A stretch of DNA of 64,000 nucleotides from Lachnospiraceae bacterium UBA3804 (lineage in GTDB: Bacteria; Bacillota; Clostridia; Lachnospirales; Lachnospiraceae). Each line of letters starts with the position of its first letter. Positions within the stretch are counted from its first letter, which is position 1. Below, piece after piece: positions 43,609-52,247 of the stretch. The notes under the pieces are model-generated. The model was not told the origin of the DNA and ran no database searches. It worked only from the letters and a program-made list of their open reading frames with translations. The position numbers and the translations under genes are program-made. Where the stretch lies: positions 1 to 64,000 of the forward strand of contig DFEK01000013.1 of NCBI GenBank assembly GCA_002368665.1. The letters are read 5' to 3'.

Positions 43609-43815
43609 ATGAGAGAAGGAATCCATCCTGAGTATTATCAGGCAACCGTAACCTGCAACTGCGGTAATACATTTGTAACCGGATCCACCAAGAAGGAAAT
43701 CCACGTGGAAGTTTGTTCCAAATGTCATTCATTCTATACCGGTCAGCAGAAAGCAACAGCCGCAAGAGGACGTATTGATAAGTTCAATAAGAAGTACGGT
43801 GTGGAAAGCAAATAA
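43609..43815 (+). CDS. rpmE: 50S ribosomal protein bL31 (zinc-binding form)
   Basis: The 68-residue protein [20 protein letters not shown]... carries the C+ zinc motif Cys16, Cys18, Cys36 and Cys39 (TCNCGN and [10 protein letters not shown]). Zinc-dependent L31 is replaced by a zinc-free paralogue during zinc starvation in some Firmicutes. GAGAGGTG precedes ATG 43609; an in-frame ATG at 43579 lacks homology. The rho-rpmE order is classic for Firmicutes. A strong terminator follows. Confidence 0.97.
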   Translation: MREGIHPEYYQATVTCNCGNTFVTGSTKKEIHVEVCSKCHSFYTGQQKATAARGRIDKFNKKYGVESK

Positions 43816-43827
43816 GAAAACAAAATG

Positions 43828-43857
43828 GGCCGGGGAAGTTCTCCGGCCTTTGTTTTT
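43828..43857 (+). terminator. Rho-independent terminator after rpmE
   Basis: GGCCGGGGA (43828-43836) and TCTCCGGCC (43840-43848) form a 9-bp stem with one G-T pair, followed by TTTGTTTTT. Confidence 0.88.
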
Positions 43858-43894
43858 ACTCTTCTAAATCATTGATCGGTTAAAGGAAACGCGT

Positions 43895-45004
43895 ATGGCC
43901 AGAAAAAAGAAGGCATGCTACTCCGGTATCGGCGGACAGGCGGTCATGGAAGGAATCATGATGCGCAACAACGACCGTTATGCGGTAGCCATCAGAAAGC
44001 CCAATAAACAAATCGAAGTCATCAAAGCGGACTGCTATGACGAAAAGACCCCGAAGGGAATCCGTAAGGTTCCTTTCTTACGCGGTATCTTTGCGTTTGC
44101 GGATTCTCTGCGATTGGGAATGAAAACCCTGTCCCTTTCCGCGGATTATTATATTGAGGAAGAGGAAGAAGAAACCGGATTTGACAAGTTCATGAAGAGT
44201 CTGTTCGGAAGCAAGGCAGAGAGCATTATGAACGGTTTTACGATCCTGTTTGCACTTGCCATTGCCATCGGACTTTTCTTCGTTCTGCCGACCGTTTTAT
44301 CCAAGTATGTATTGGAGAAATTCATCCGCAGCCGTTCCCTGATCGTGATTCTGGAAGGCGTGATCCGTATCGTGATCTTTATTCTGTATATTCTTTTGAT
44401 TTCTTTATCCAAAGATATCAAGCGAACCTTTATGTATCACGGAGCGGAGCATAAGTGCATCAACTGCATTGAAAACGGTAAGGCTTTAAATGTAAAGAAT
44501 GTAATGCGTTCTTCGAGAAGACACAGAAGATGCGGAACGAGTTTCATTCTGTTTATCATGATGATCTCGATCGTACTGTTTTTCTTCATCCGCGTGGACC
44601 GCATGATCTTCCGTCTGGGACTTCGTATTCTCATGATTCCCGTGATCGCCGGAATTTCATACGAACTGCTGCGACTGATGGGACGCTATGATAACTGGTT
44701 TACCAGGGCGATTTCCGCACCGGGACTTTGGTTTCAGTCCCTGACTACCAGGGAACCCGATGAGAGCATGGTAGAAGTGGCCATCCGCGCGACCGAAGCC
44801 GTGTTTGACTGGAAAGAGTATTTAAAAGACAATTTCGATTATGTTCCGTCCGGAGCGGAAGAAGGATGGCTGGATGACGACGAGGACGAAGAACTCGATC
44901 CTTCCGCCGTTGATGCCATGATGGCGGATATTGAGGAATCATCCAAGCAGGCTTTGGCGGAAATGGATGAAGAAGATTTATCGGATGAATCCGGGGAAAT
45001 GTAG
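43895..45004 (+). CDS. DUF1385 domain-containing membrane protein
   Basis: The 369-residue protein matches the DUF1385 family found beside prmC and prfA in many Clostridia: YSGIGGQAVMEGIMMRNNDR, YHGAEHKCINCIENGKALNV and SSRRHRRCGTSFILFIMMIS. It has about four to five membrane helices and a strongly acidic C-terminal tail (after SGAEEGWLDDDEDEELD). The conserved His, Glu and Cys residues in GAEHKCINC suggest metal binding. Function is not established. Confidence 0.9.
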   Translation: MARKKKACYSGIGGQAVMEGIMMRNNDRYAVAIRKPNKQIEVIKADCYDEKTPKGIRKVPFLRGIFAFADSLRLGMKTLSLSADYYIEEEEEETGFDKFMKSLFGSKAESIMNGFTILFALAIAIGLFFVLPTVLSKYVLEKFIRSRSLIVILEGVIRIVIFILYILLISLSKDIKRTFMYHGAEHKCINCIENGKALNVKNVMRSSRRHRRCGTSFILFIMMISIVLFFFIRVDRMIFRLGLRILMIPVIAGISYELLRLMGRYDNWFTRAISAPGLWFQSLTTREPDESMVEVAIRATEAVFDWKEYLKDNFDYVPSGAEEGWLDDDEDEELDPSAVDAMMADIEESSKQALAEMDEEDLSDESGEM

Positions 45005-45009
45005 GAAGA

Positions 45010-45840
45010 GTGGAATACGTTGTCGTATACAAAGAAGGGGCAGCGCGCCTTAGAGACTCTGGAGTGAGGGAAGCCGAGCTGGATGCAAGGCTTCTTTTGG
45101 AATATGTCTGCCATACGGACAGAAATACGCTTCTCGCCCACCCCGAGAGGGAAGTGAGCGAAGAAGAGAGAGCGAAGTTTCTTACTCTTATCGAAAGAAG
45201 AGAGAAAAGAGAACCCTTGCAGTATATCACCAAAGAGCAGGAGTTTATGGGCCTGACTTTTGAAACAAGCGTGAACACGCTGATTCCGAGACAGGATACG
45301 GAATGCCTTGTGGAGGAGGCTATGAAGAACCTTCACGACGGCATGGCGATCTTGGATGTATGCTGCGGTACGGGCTGTATTCTTTTATCCCTGCTTCATT
45401 ACAGCAATGACTGCACGGGAGTCGGTGTGGACATCGATGCAAATGCAGTATCCCTTGCAAAGAAAAACGCAAAGAATTTAGGAATTGATGCTACATTTGC
45501 GGTATCGGATCTGTTTGAAGCAGTGGAAGGAACATTTGACCTGATCACTTCCAATCCGCCGTATATACCTACCAAAGTAATTGAAACCCTGGATCCGGAA
45601 GTAAAGGATTATGAGCCTGTGGCTGCCCTGGACGGAGGAGAGGACGGGCTTACGTTTTACCGTCTGATCGCCGCTAAAGCAAAGCAGTATTTAAAGCGCG
45701 GCGGAATGATCTTCTTTGAGATCGGTTATGACCAGGGAGAGGATGTTAGCGAAATCATGAAAGAAAACGGATATCGTCATATTGAAGTAAAGAAGGATTT
45801 GGCCGGCTTGGACCGCATCGTATCGGCGCATTTTTATTAG
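45010..45840 (+). CDS. prmC: Peptide chain release factor N(5)-glutamine methyltransferase PrmC
   Basis: The 276-residue methyltransferase has the N-terminal helical domain (VREAELDARLLLEYVCHTDR), LIPRQDTECLVEEAM, the SAM site ILDVCCGTGCILLSLL and the catalytic TSNPPYIPTK. It methylates the glutamine of the GGQ motif in release factors; prfA lies directly downstream. The start is a GTG at 45010, five bases after the DUF1385 stop, with TAGGAA as a weak ribosome site, so translation is probably coupled. Confidence 0.97.
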   Translation: MEYVVVYKEGAARLRDSGVREAELDARLLLEYVCHTDRNTLLAHPEREVSEEERAKFLTLIERREKREPLQYITKEQEFMGLTFETSVNTLIPRQDTECLVEEAMKNLHDGMAILDVCCGTGCILLSLLHYSNDCTGVGVDIDANAVSLAKKNAKNLGIDATFAVSDLFEAVEGTFDLITSNPPYIPTKVIETLDPEVKDYEPVAALDGGEDGLTFYRLIAAKAKQYLKRGGMIFFEIGYDQGEDVSEIMKENGYRHIEVKKDLAGLDRIVSAHFY

Positions 45841-45891
45841 CGTCAATCATAAATGCCGCTTACGAATATGACGAAATGAGGGATATATACT

Positions 45892-46971
45892 ATGTTTGAT
45901 AAATTGGAAGATCTTTTAAACCGATATGAAGATGTAATGAATGAACTGCAGTCTCCGGGTGTTACGGACGATCAGAACCGTTTCCGAAAACTGATGAAGG
46001 AACAAAGCGACTTAACTCCGATCGTGGAGGCATATACCGCATATAAAAAGTCCAAGCAGGATATCGACGATTCTCTTTCGATGCTTGAATCCGAATCGGA
46101 CGAAGAGATGAGAGAGATGCTCAAAGAGGAACTTGCGGATGCAAAGAAGCGCGTGGAGGAGTTGGAGCAGAAGCTTAAGATTTTACTCCTTCCGAAGGAC
46201 CCCAACGACGATAAAAACGTTATCGTGGAAATCCGTGCGGGTGCGGGTGGAGACGAAGCAGCCCTCTTTGCTGCGGAATTATACAGAATGTATGTGCATT
46301 TTGCGGAAGCACGTCACTGGAAGATTGAGACGATCAATGCGGAAGAAACCGGAATCGGCGGCATGAAGGAAGTGGAATTCATGCTCAACGGCCAGGGCGC
46401 ATATTCCGTAATGAAATACGAAAGCGGCGTTCACCGTGTACAGCGTGTTCCGGAAACCGAATCCGGCGGACGTATCCATACTTCCACGGCCAGCGTAGCC
46501 GTTATGCCGGAGGCGGAAGAAGTGGATGTTGTCATCGACGATAACGATATCCGTATCGATGTCATGCGTGCATCGGGCTGCGGCGGCCAGTGTGTCAATA
46601 CGACCGACTCCGCGGTTCGTTTAACCCATATGCCGACCGGAATCGTGATTTACTCCCAGACCGAGAAATCCCAGATTCAGAATAAGGCAAAGGCATTTGC
46701 CCTGCTTCGTGCCAAACTTTACGATCTCGAACAGCAGAAGAAACATGATGCGGAAGCGGAGCTTCGTCGTTCCCAGGTCGGAACGGGAGACCGCAGCGAG
46801 AAGATCCGTACTTACAATTTCCCGCAGGGACGTGTTACGGATCACAGGATCGGACTGACATTGTATAAGTTGGATAAGATCATGAACGGTGATATTCAGG
46901 AAATTCTGGATGCCTGCATTTCGGCAGACCAGGCAGCAAAACTTGTGAAAATGAATGAAAGCGGTTATTAA
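45892..46971 (+). CDS. prfA: Peptide chain release factor 1
   Basis: The 359-residue protein is RF1: coiled N-terminal domain, [20 protein letters not shown] with the stop-codon reading tripeptide P-E-T (P-x-T type), and the catalytic [20 protein letters not shown]. The residue after GGQ is Cys rather than the more common His. It reads UAA and UAG. It is the target of PrmC encoded upstream. A terminator overlaps its end. Confidence 0.97.
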   Translation: MFDKLEDLLNRYEDVMNELQSPGVTDDQNRFRKLMKEQSDLTPIVEAYTAYKKSKQDIDDSLSMLESESDEEMREMLKEELADAKKRVEELEQKLKILLLPKDPNDDKNVIVEIRAGAGGDEAALFAAELYRMYVHFAEARHWKIETINAEETGIGGMKEVEFMLNGQGAYSVMKYESGVHRVQRVPETESGGRIHTSTASVAVMPEAEEVDVVIDDNDIRIDVMRASGCGGQCVNTTDSAVRLTHMPTGIVIYSQTEKSQIQNKAKAFALLRAKLYDLEQQKKHDAEAELRRSQVGTGDRSEKIRTYNFPQGRVTDHRIGLTLYKLDKIMNGDIQEILDACISADQAAKLVKMNESGY

Positions 46972-46987
46972 ACCGCTTTCTATTTTT
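46957..46987. terminator. Bidirectional terminator between prfA and the convergent AraC gene
   Basis: GAAAGCGGTT (46957-46966), loop ATTA, AACCGCTTTC (46971-46980), then a T-rich run. The left arm lies in the last prfA codons. Confidence 0.9.
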
Positions 46988-47954
46988 AGATATGTGAGAG
47001 GGAAAGACCGAACGTTCCGAGTTTATCGCGATGTTCGGTTTTCGCCATTTTACGGTACTGTGTCGGTGTGCAGCCGAAGTACTCGCGGAAACGCTTGTTG
47101 AAATAACTGGTATTGTTAAAGCCGACCGAAATGGCCAGTTCCGAAACGGGAATCGGCTCTTTGATATTCCGCTGAATGATGTCGGCGGCTTTCAGGATGC
47201 GGTAGTGCATCAGATATTCAAAAGGCGTCATGTTGACGGCCCTGTGGAAGAGGCGGCAGCATTCGCTTTTGGATACATGAATGGAATTGGAGATATCTTC
47301 CAGGGTAACGGCCTCTTTATAATTCTGCTCAATGAAGAATATTGCGTCTTTGATGCGGTTTTCATCCGCGGAAAGCGATTTTTTGGTATTGGCGGATGCG
47401 GCAATTTCCTCGGTTGCGGGGAAGGATACCTTGGATAAGAACAGAAGCCATAACTGGCACAAAAGGCTCTGCGTCTGCAATTCATAGCCGAATTCCTTCT
47501 GCAGATTGGCATAGAGAATATCCTCCGCATAGGAGATGACATTGCGATCCCAACGGTCTTTCGAATTAAAGATCCGGTAACGGAAGCCGGGATCCTCTAA
47601 AACAGGCCGCATATAGTTATTGGATACCGTGGAATTTTCTCCCGGAAACAGAAAAGTCGGGGAGAAGATCAACGACATGATGACACAGTGGGTATGTTCG
47701 GCCGAAGAGATGGAGTGCATAACGTTTCGGCTGATGTAGATCGCCTGTCCTTTGCGAAGTAAGATTTTCTTGTTATCGATCAGGTATTCGGCGCTGCCTT
47801 CCTTGATGACATCCAGCTCACATTCCGTATGCCAGTGCCAGCGGACATGTTCCATAAACATCTCGCCGGGTTCCACATAGTAGACACCGACGGGATAATC
47901 ACGGTTTTCATGTTCCACGATCTCTTGTAAGGATTCGTATGAATTCTCAGCCAT
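46986..47954 (-). CDS. AraC family transcriptional regulator
   Basis: The 322-residue protein has an N-terminal cupin (VRWHWHTECELDVIKEGSAE, LRKGQAIYISRNVMHSIS) and a C-terminal AraC DNA-binding domain (VTLEDISNSIHVSKSECCRL, ISVGFNNTSYFNKRFREYFG, CTPTQYRKMAK). Such architecture responds to sugars or related ligands. It is divergent from pyruvate kinase, with an extended -10 (TGCTATAAT, minus strand) in the 123-base gap, so it may influence that glycolytic operon (inference). Confidence 0.92.
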   Translation of the reverse strand: MAENSYESLQEIVEHENRDYPVGVYYVEPGEMFMEHVRWHWHTECELDVIKEGSAEYLIDNKKILLRKGQAIYISRNVMHSISSAEHTHCVIMSLIFSPTFLFPGENSTVSNNYMRPVLEDPGFRYRIFNSKDRWDRNVISYAEDILYANLQKEFGYELQTQSLLCQLWLLFLSKVSFPATEEIAASANTKKSLSADENRIKDAIFFIEQNYKEAVTLEDISNSIHVSKSECCRLFHRAVNMTPFEYLMHYRILKAADIIQRNIKEPIPVSELAISVGFNNTSYFNKRFREYFGCTPTQYRKMAKTEHRDKLGTFGLSLSHI

Positions 47955-48008
47955 AATACCCTCTTTATCTCAATCCATATCAATTCTATTATAGCAAATG
48001 TTTGATAA

Positions 48009-48036
48009 TTGCGAAACGGGGAAAAATATGTATAAT
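48009..48036 (+). promoter_or_regulatory. Promoter of the pyruvate kinase operon
   Basis: TTGCGA (48009-48014), a 16-base spacer and TATAAT (48031-48036). The start would be about 35 bases before the pyk ATG. Confidence 0.65.
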
Positions 48037-48077
48037 AAGATAGTACTTTACGAAATGTTACAGAGGAAAGCAAAAAT

Positions 48078-49496
48078 ATGAGAAAAACAAAAATTATCTG
48101 TACCATCGGACCGGCTTGCGAAAACGAGGAAACATTAAAGAAAATGTGCGAAGCCGGAATGAACGTGGCACGTCTTAACTTTTCCCACGGAACACATGAG
48201 GAGCATTTAAAGAAGATCGCTTTGGTTAAAAAGGTCAGGGAAGAACTGAATCTTCCGATCGCCATCATGCTCGATACCAAGGGACCGGAATACCGCATCA
48301 AGACTTTTAAGGATCATAAAGTTACGATTGAAGAGGGTGCGGAGTTTATTTTTACCACGGAAGATGTGGAAGGTGACGAAACGAAAGTTTCGGTAAACTA
48401 TGCCAATTTAACGAATGAATTACAGATCGGGGACCGCATTCTGGTTAATAACGGTCTGGTAATCTGCGAGGTCAAAGAGATTCGCGGACCGGAAGCCGTA
48501 TGCTGCGTTATTGCGGGGGGTGTTCTTTCCGACAGAAAGAGCATGAATTTCCCCAATAAGGTTATGAAAGGAGAATACATCTCCGAACAGGACCGTTCCG
48601 ATATTCTTTTCGGAATCGAAAACGATGTGGATTTTGTGGCCGCATCATTCGTTTCCAATAAGAAAGATGTGGAAGATTTAAGAAAACTTCTGGATGAAAA
48701 CGGCGGCGAAAGGATCAATCTGATTGCCAAGATCGAGAACCGTGCCGGCGTTGACAATATTGACGAGATCTGTGAAATCGCAGACGGCATCATGGTAGCC
48801 CGCGGCGATCTGGGCGTGGAGATTCCCTTTGTCGAGGTACCTGCAATCCAGAAATTTTTAATTCAGAAATGCAGACTCTTGGGCAAGCGCGTTATTACCG
48901 CTACCGAGATGCTGGAGTCCATGATCACGAATCCCCGTCCGACCAGGGCAGAGATCTCGGATGTTGCAAATGCCGTATATGACGGCTCGAGTGCGGTTAT
49001 GCTTTCCGGAGAAACGGCAGCAGGAAAGCACCCGGTTGATGCCGTAAAGAATATGGCGGAGATTGCGGAATACACCGAGAAACATATTGATTACAAGAAG
49101 AGATTTTTAAATACAGAATTTAAAATTCATTCCACACTCGATTCCATTTCCCATGCGACCTGTTCCATGGCGATCGACGTGGATGCCAAATGTATCGTGG
49201 TAAATTCGGTTTCCGGTAAAACGGCCCGTATGGTCAGCCGTTTCCGTTGCCCGTGCGATATCATCGGTACCACGACGGACATGAAAGTCTGGAGACAGCT
49301 AAACTTAAGCTGGGGTATTGTTCCCTGCTTATGCGAAGAATACAATTCCATCGATGTTATGTTCTATCAGAACTTAAATCAGGCAAAGGAGATCCTCGGC
49401 TTACAGCCCGGAGACAATGTTGTCCTAACCGGCGGCCAGATCAACGGTGGAAGCGGAAATACAAATACGATTAAGATGGAGACGGTGAAGAAATGA
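48078..49496 (+). CDS. pyk: Pyruvate kinase, short form
   Basis: The 472-residue enzyme has the pyruvate kinase barrel: KIICTIGPACENEETLKKM, NVARLNFSHGTHEEH, AIMLDTKGPEYRIKTF, LIAKIENRAGVDNIDEI, MVARGDLGVEIPFVEVP and TATEMLESM. The catalytic Lys, Glu and Thr are present. It makes ATP from phosphoenolpyruvate. The extra C-terminal PEP-utiliser domain of many Bacillus enzymes is absent. AGAGGAAAG precedes the ATG. Its end overlaps the next gene by four bases. Confidence 0.97.
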   Translation: MRKTKIICTIGPACENEETLKKMCEAGMNVARLNFSHGTHEEHLKKIALVKKVREELNLPIAIMLDTKGPEYRIKTFKDHKVTIEEGAEFIFTTEDVEGDETKVSVNYANLTNELQIGDRILVNNGLVICEVKEIRGPEAVCCVIAGGVLSDRKSMNFPNKVMKGEYISEQDRSDILFGIENDVDFVAASFVSNKKDVEDLRKLLDENGGERINLIAKIENRAGVDNIDEICEIADGIMVARGDLGVEIPFVEVPAIQKFLIQKCRLLGKRVITATEMLESMITNPRPTRAEISDVANAVYDGSSAVMLSGETAAGKHPVDAVKNMAEIAEYTEKHIDYKKRFLNTEFKIHSTLDSISHATCSMAIDVDAKCIVVNSVSGKTARMVSRFRCPCDIIGTTTDMKVWRQLNLSWGIVPCLCEEYNSIDVMFYQNLNQAKEILGLQPGDNVVLTGGQINGGSGNTNTIKMETVKK

Positions 49497-50485
49497 GTTG
49501 GTTTATATTTGCATTGATCTGTCTGCTCGGGTGGGGCGGTGCTGATTTATTCTATAAGAAAGGCACGGATCCCGATGACAGATATTCCCATCTGAAGATC
49601 GCCGTCTGGGTCGGACTGGTAATGGGAATCGTGGCATTGATTCTTTTGCCTTTTTCCGAGACCGGATTTTCCGTTTCGAGTTTGCTTACGAATGCCTTAA
49701 AATATTCTCCCGCATCCCTGGCATATATTATCTCGATGGTGATCGGTTATGCGGGACTCCGCTATCTGGAAGTATCCATCGTATCCCCGGTGCAGAATGC
49801 TTCGGGAGCGTTTTCCATGATCGCAATGATGGTATTCTTTGCCGTTACGGGTACCGTAAACGATGACCTCGGCGATTTTTCCGTACTGAATATTGTCGGT
49901 ACGGCAATCATTGTGATCGGTATGATCGCACTTGCCGTTGTGGAGAACAAACTTGCCAGAAAAGAAGCGAACGAACTTGCGGTAACGAATGAAGAGAAGA
50001 AGAAAAACCGTAAGTACCAGTTCGGTGCGCTGGCACTTTTATTCCCGATCCTTTACTGTATCTTTGATACCATCGGCACGGCAGCGGACGGAATCATCCT
50101 CGATGAGGAAGCGGGCCTCGGACTCGGCGAGATCGACGTTTTGATCCTGTACGGACTGACCTTCCTTTTGGCAGGTATCATTTCCTGGATCTTCATGCTG
50201 ATCCGTACGAAGAAAGCATATAATCCGTTTGCAAAGAAGGAAATCTTAAATAAGGGTGTGGCTGCCTGCTTCGAAGAGTTCGGCCAGATCTTTTATGTGT
50301 TTGCCATGGCACGCAATCCGGTTCTGGCTGCTCCCATGGTGGCTTCCTACTGCATCGTATCGGTTATCTTATCCCGTATTTTCTTAAAGGAAAAACTCAA
50401 GGCATCCCAGTATGCGTGCGTCGTGGCAGTTATCGTCGGTATCGTGATCCTCGGAATCGCGGAGGGTCTCGGTGAGGCGGAGTAA
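49493..50485 (+). CDS. EamA/DMT family permease
   Basis: The 330-residue protein has ten predicted helices in two EamA halves (LICLLGWGGADLFYKKGTDP, IGYAGLRYLEVSIVSPVQNA, ARNPVLAAPMVASYCIVSVI, RIFLKEKLKASQYACVVAVI). A charged loop (about 158-182) separates the halves. The start overlaps the pyk stop (ATGA), implying translational coupling with pyruvate kinase, an uncommon link. Substrate unknown. Confidence 0.88.
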   Translation: MSWFIFALICLLGWGGADLFYKKGTDPDDRYSHLKIAVWVGLVMGIVALILLPFSETGFSVSSLLTNALKYSPASLAYIISMVIGYAGLRYLEVSIVSPVQNASGAFSMIAMMVFFAVTGTVNDDLGDFSVLNIVGTAIIVIGMIALAVVENKLARKEANELAVTNEEKKKNRKYQFGALALLFPILYCIFDTIGTAADGIILDEEAGLGLGEIDVLILYGLTFLLAGIISWIFMLIRTKKAYNPFAKKEILNKGVAACFEEFGQIFYVFAMARNPVLAAPMVASYCIVSVILSRIFLKEKLKASQYACVVAVIVGIVILGIAEGLGEAE

Positions 50486-50513
50486 TACCTTTGCATCATA
50501 AAGGAGAAACCTT

Positions 50514-52247
50514 TTGAAACAACTCTTACGGTTCTTAAAACCTTATACCAAAGAGAGTATTTTAGCGCCTGCATTTAAATTAGTGGAGGCGCTTCTTGAT
50601 TTGATCGTGCCCCTTGTGATTTCCGACATTATCAAGGTCGGGATTAAGAACGGGGACAAGCAGTACATCATTGTCCGTTTTGTGTTCTTAATCGTTCTGG
50701 CCATTGTCGGATTGGCCTTTTCCATTACCGCGCAGTTCTTTGCGGCGCGCGCGAGTGTCGGATTTGCGTCATCGCTTCGAAAGAACCTCTTCGAACACAT
50801 TCAGAATCTTTCGTTTGAAAAACTCGATAAGATCGGAACCGAGACCCTGATCACCAGGATCACGTCCGATGTGGCGCAGTTGCAAAACGGCGTCAACATG
50901 GTGCTGCGTCTTTTGCTCAGAAGCCCGTTCATCGTATTCGGTGCCATGATCATGGCGTTTACGATCAATGTGCGCGCAGCATTGATCTTTGTGGTCAGCA
51001 TCCCTGTCTTGGCGGCAGTGGTATCCGCCATCATGTGGATCACCATTCCCCTTTATAAAAAAGTGCAGGGCCATTTGGACGGCGTGCTGCTCACCACAAG
51101 GGAGAATTTAACCGGTGTACGCGTTATCCGGGCCTTCTGCAAGGAAGAAGAGGAAGTAAAGGAATTTGACGCAAAGAACAATGCGTATACAAAGATGAAT
51201 CTCTTTGTGGGACGTATTTCCGCGCTGTTAAATCCGGCAACCTATATCTTGATCAATCTTGCAACCTGCGTGCTTTTCATGCAGGCGGGAAATTCCATTC
51301 ACACCGGAAGCATGGAGCAGGGCGATCTGGTGGCGCTTTATAACTACATGGCACAGATGATCGTGGAGCTGGTTAAACTGGCATCCCTGATCATTACCAT
51401 TAACAAAGCACTTGCATGCGGAACGAGAGTATCCGCTGTTTTAAAAGAAGAACCCGGCATGTCATATCCGGAGCTTTCTTCGAAGGAAGAAACCGAGAGC
51501 GACATCGCCGTGCGGTTTTCCCACGTAAATTTCGCCTATGCGGATGCGAAGGAAGATGCACTGGAGGATCTTGATTTTACGATCCGAACCGGAGATACCG
51601 TGGGAATCATCGGAGGAACCGGTTCCGGCAAAACCACGCTTGTCAATCTGATTCCCCGTTTCTATGATGCGACGAGTGGGGAGATCGAAGTATTCGGCCG
51701 CAACGTAAAGGACTATGCAAAGGGGGAACTGATCGAAAAGATCGGTATCGTTCCGCAGAAGGCCGTACTGTTTGCGGGAACGATTCGGGATAATTTAAAA
51801 TGGGGCAACGAAAATGCCACGGAAGAAGAACTTAGGAAGGCCCTTGAGATTTCCCAGTCCCTCGAGATCGTTGAGAAAAAAGAGGGGAAACTGGATGAGA
51901 TCGTCGAACAGGGCGGAAAGAATTTCTCGGGCGGTCAGAAACAGCGTCTTTCGATCGCAAGGGCATTAGTGAAAGATCCAAAGATCCTGATTCTGGACGA
52001 TTCTTCCTCCGCACTTGATTATGCGACGGATCTTAATCTCCGCCGTGCCCTGAAATCCTTAGACGGTAAAATGACTACATTTATCGTTTCGCAGCGAACA
52101 TCCAGCATCAGGAGCGCGGATCTGATCCTGGTTATGGATGACGGAAAGATCATCGGTTCGGGAACGCATGAAGAGCTTCTTGAATCCTGCGAAGTATATA
52201 AAGAGATCCATGAATCCCAGACATCTGACGAGGGGGAGAGCGCATGA
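50514..52247 (+). CDS. ABC exporter half, permease-ATPase with degenerate catalytic site
   Basis: The 577-residue protein has six N-terminal helices and an ATPase: Walker A GGTGSGKT, Q-loop VPQKAVLF, signature FSGGQKQRLS, Walker B ILILDDSSSALD. The catalytic glutamate is Asp and the H-loop reads IVSQRTSSI with Gln in place of His, the usual degeneracy of one half in heterodimeric exporters. The start is a TTG at 50514, seven bases after AAGGAG. The stop overlaps the partner gene by four bases. Confidence 0.93.
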   Translation: MKQLLRFLKPYTKESILAPAFKLVEALLDLIVPLVISDIIKVGIKNGDKQYIIVRFVFLIVLAIVGLAFSITAQFFAARASVGFASSLRKNLFEHIQNLSFEKLDKIGTETLITRITSDVAQLQNGVNMVLRLLLRSPFIVFGAMIMAFTINVRAALIFVVSIPVLAAVVSAIMWITIPLYKKVQGHLDGVLLTTRENLTGVRVIRAFCKEEEEVKEFDAKNNAYTKMNLFVGRISALLNPATYILINLATCVLFMQAGNSIHTGSMEQGDLVALYNYMAQMIVELVKLASLIITINKALACGTRVSAVLKEEPGMSYPELSSKEETESDIAVRFSHVNFAYADAKEDALEDLDFTIRTGDTVGIIGGTGSGKTTLVNLIPRFYDATSGEIEVFGRNVKDYAKGELIEKIGIVPQKAVLFAGTIRDNLKWGNENATEEELRKALEISQSLEIVEKKEGKLDEIVEQGGKNFSGGQKQRLSIARALVKDPKILILDDSSSALDYATDLNLRRALKSLDGKMTTFIVSQRTSSIRSADLILVMDDGKIIGSGTHEELLESCEVYKEIHESQTSDEGESA

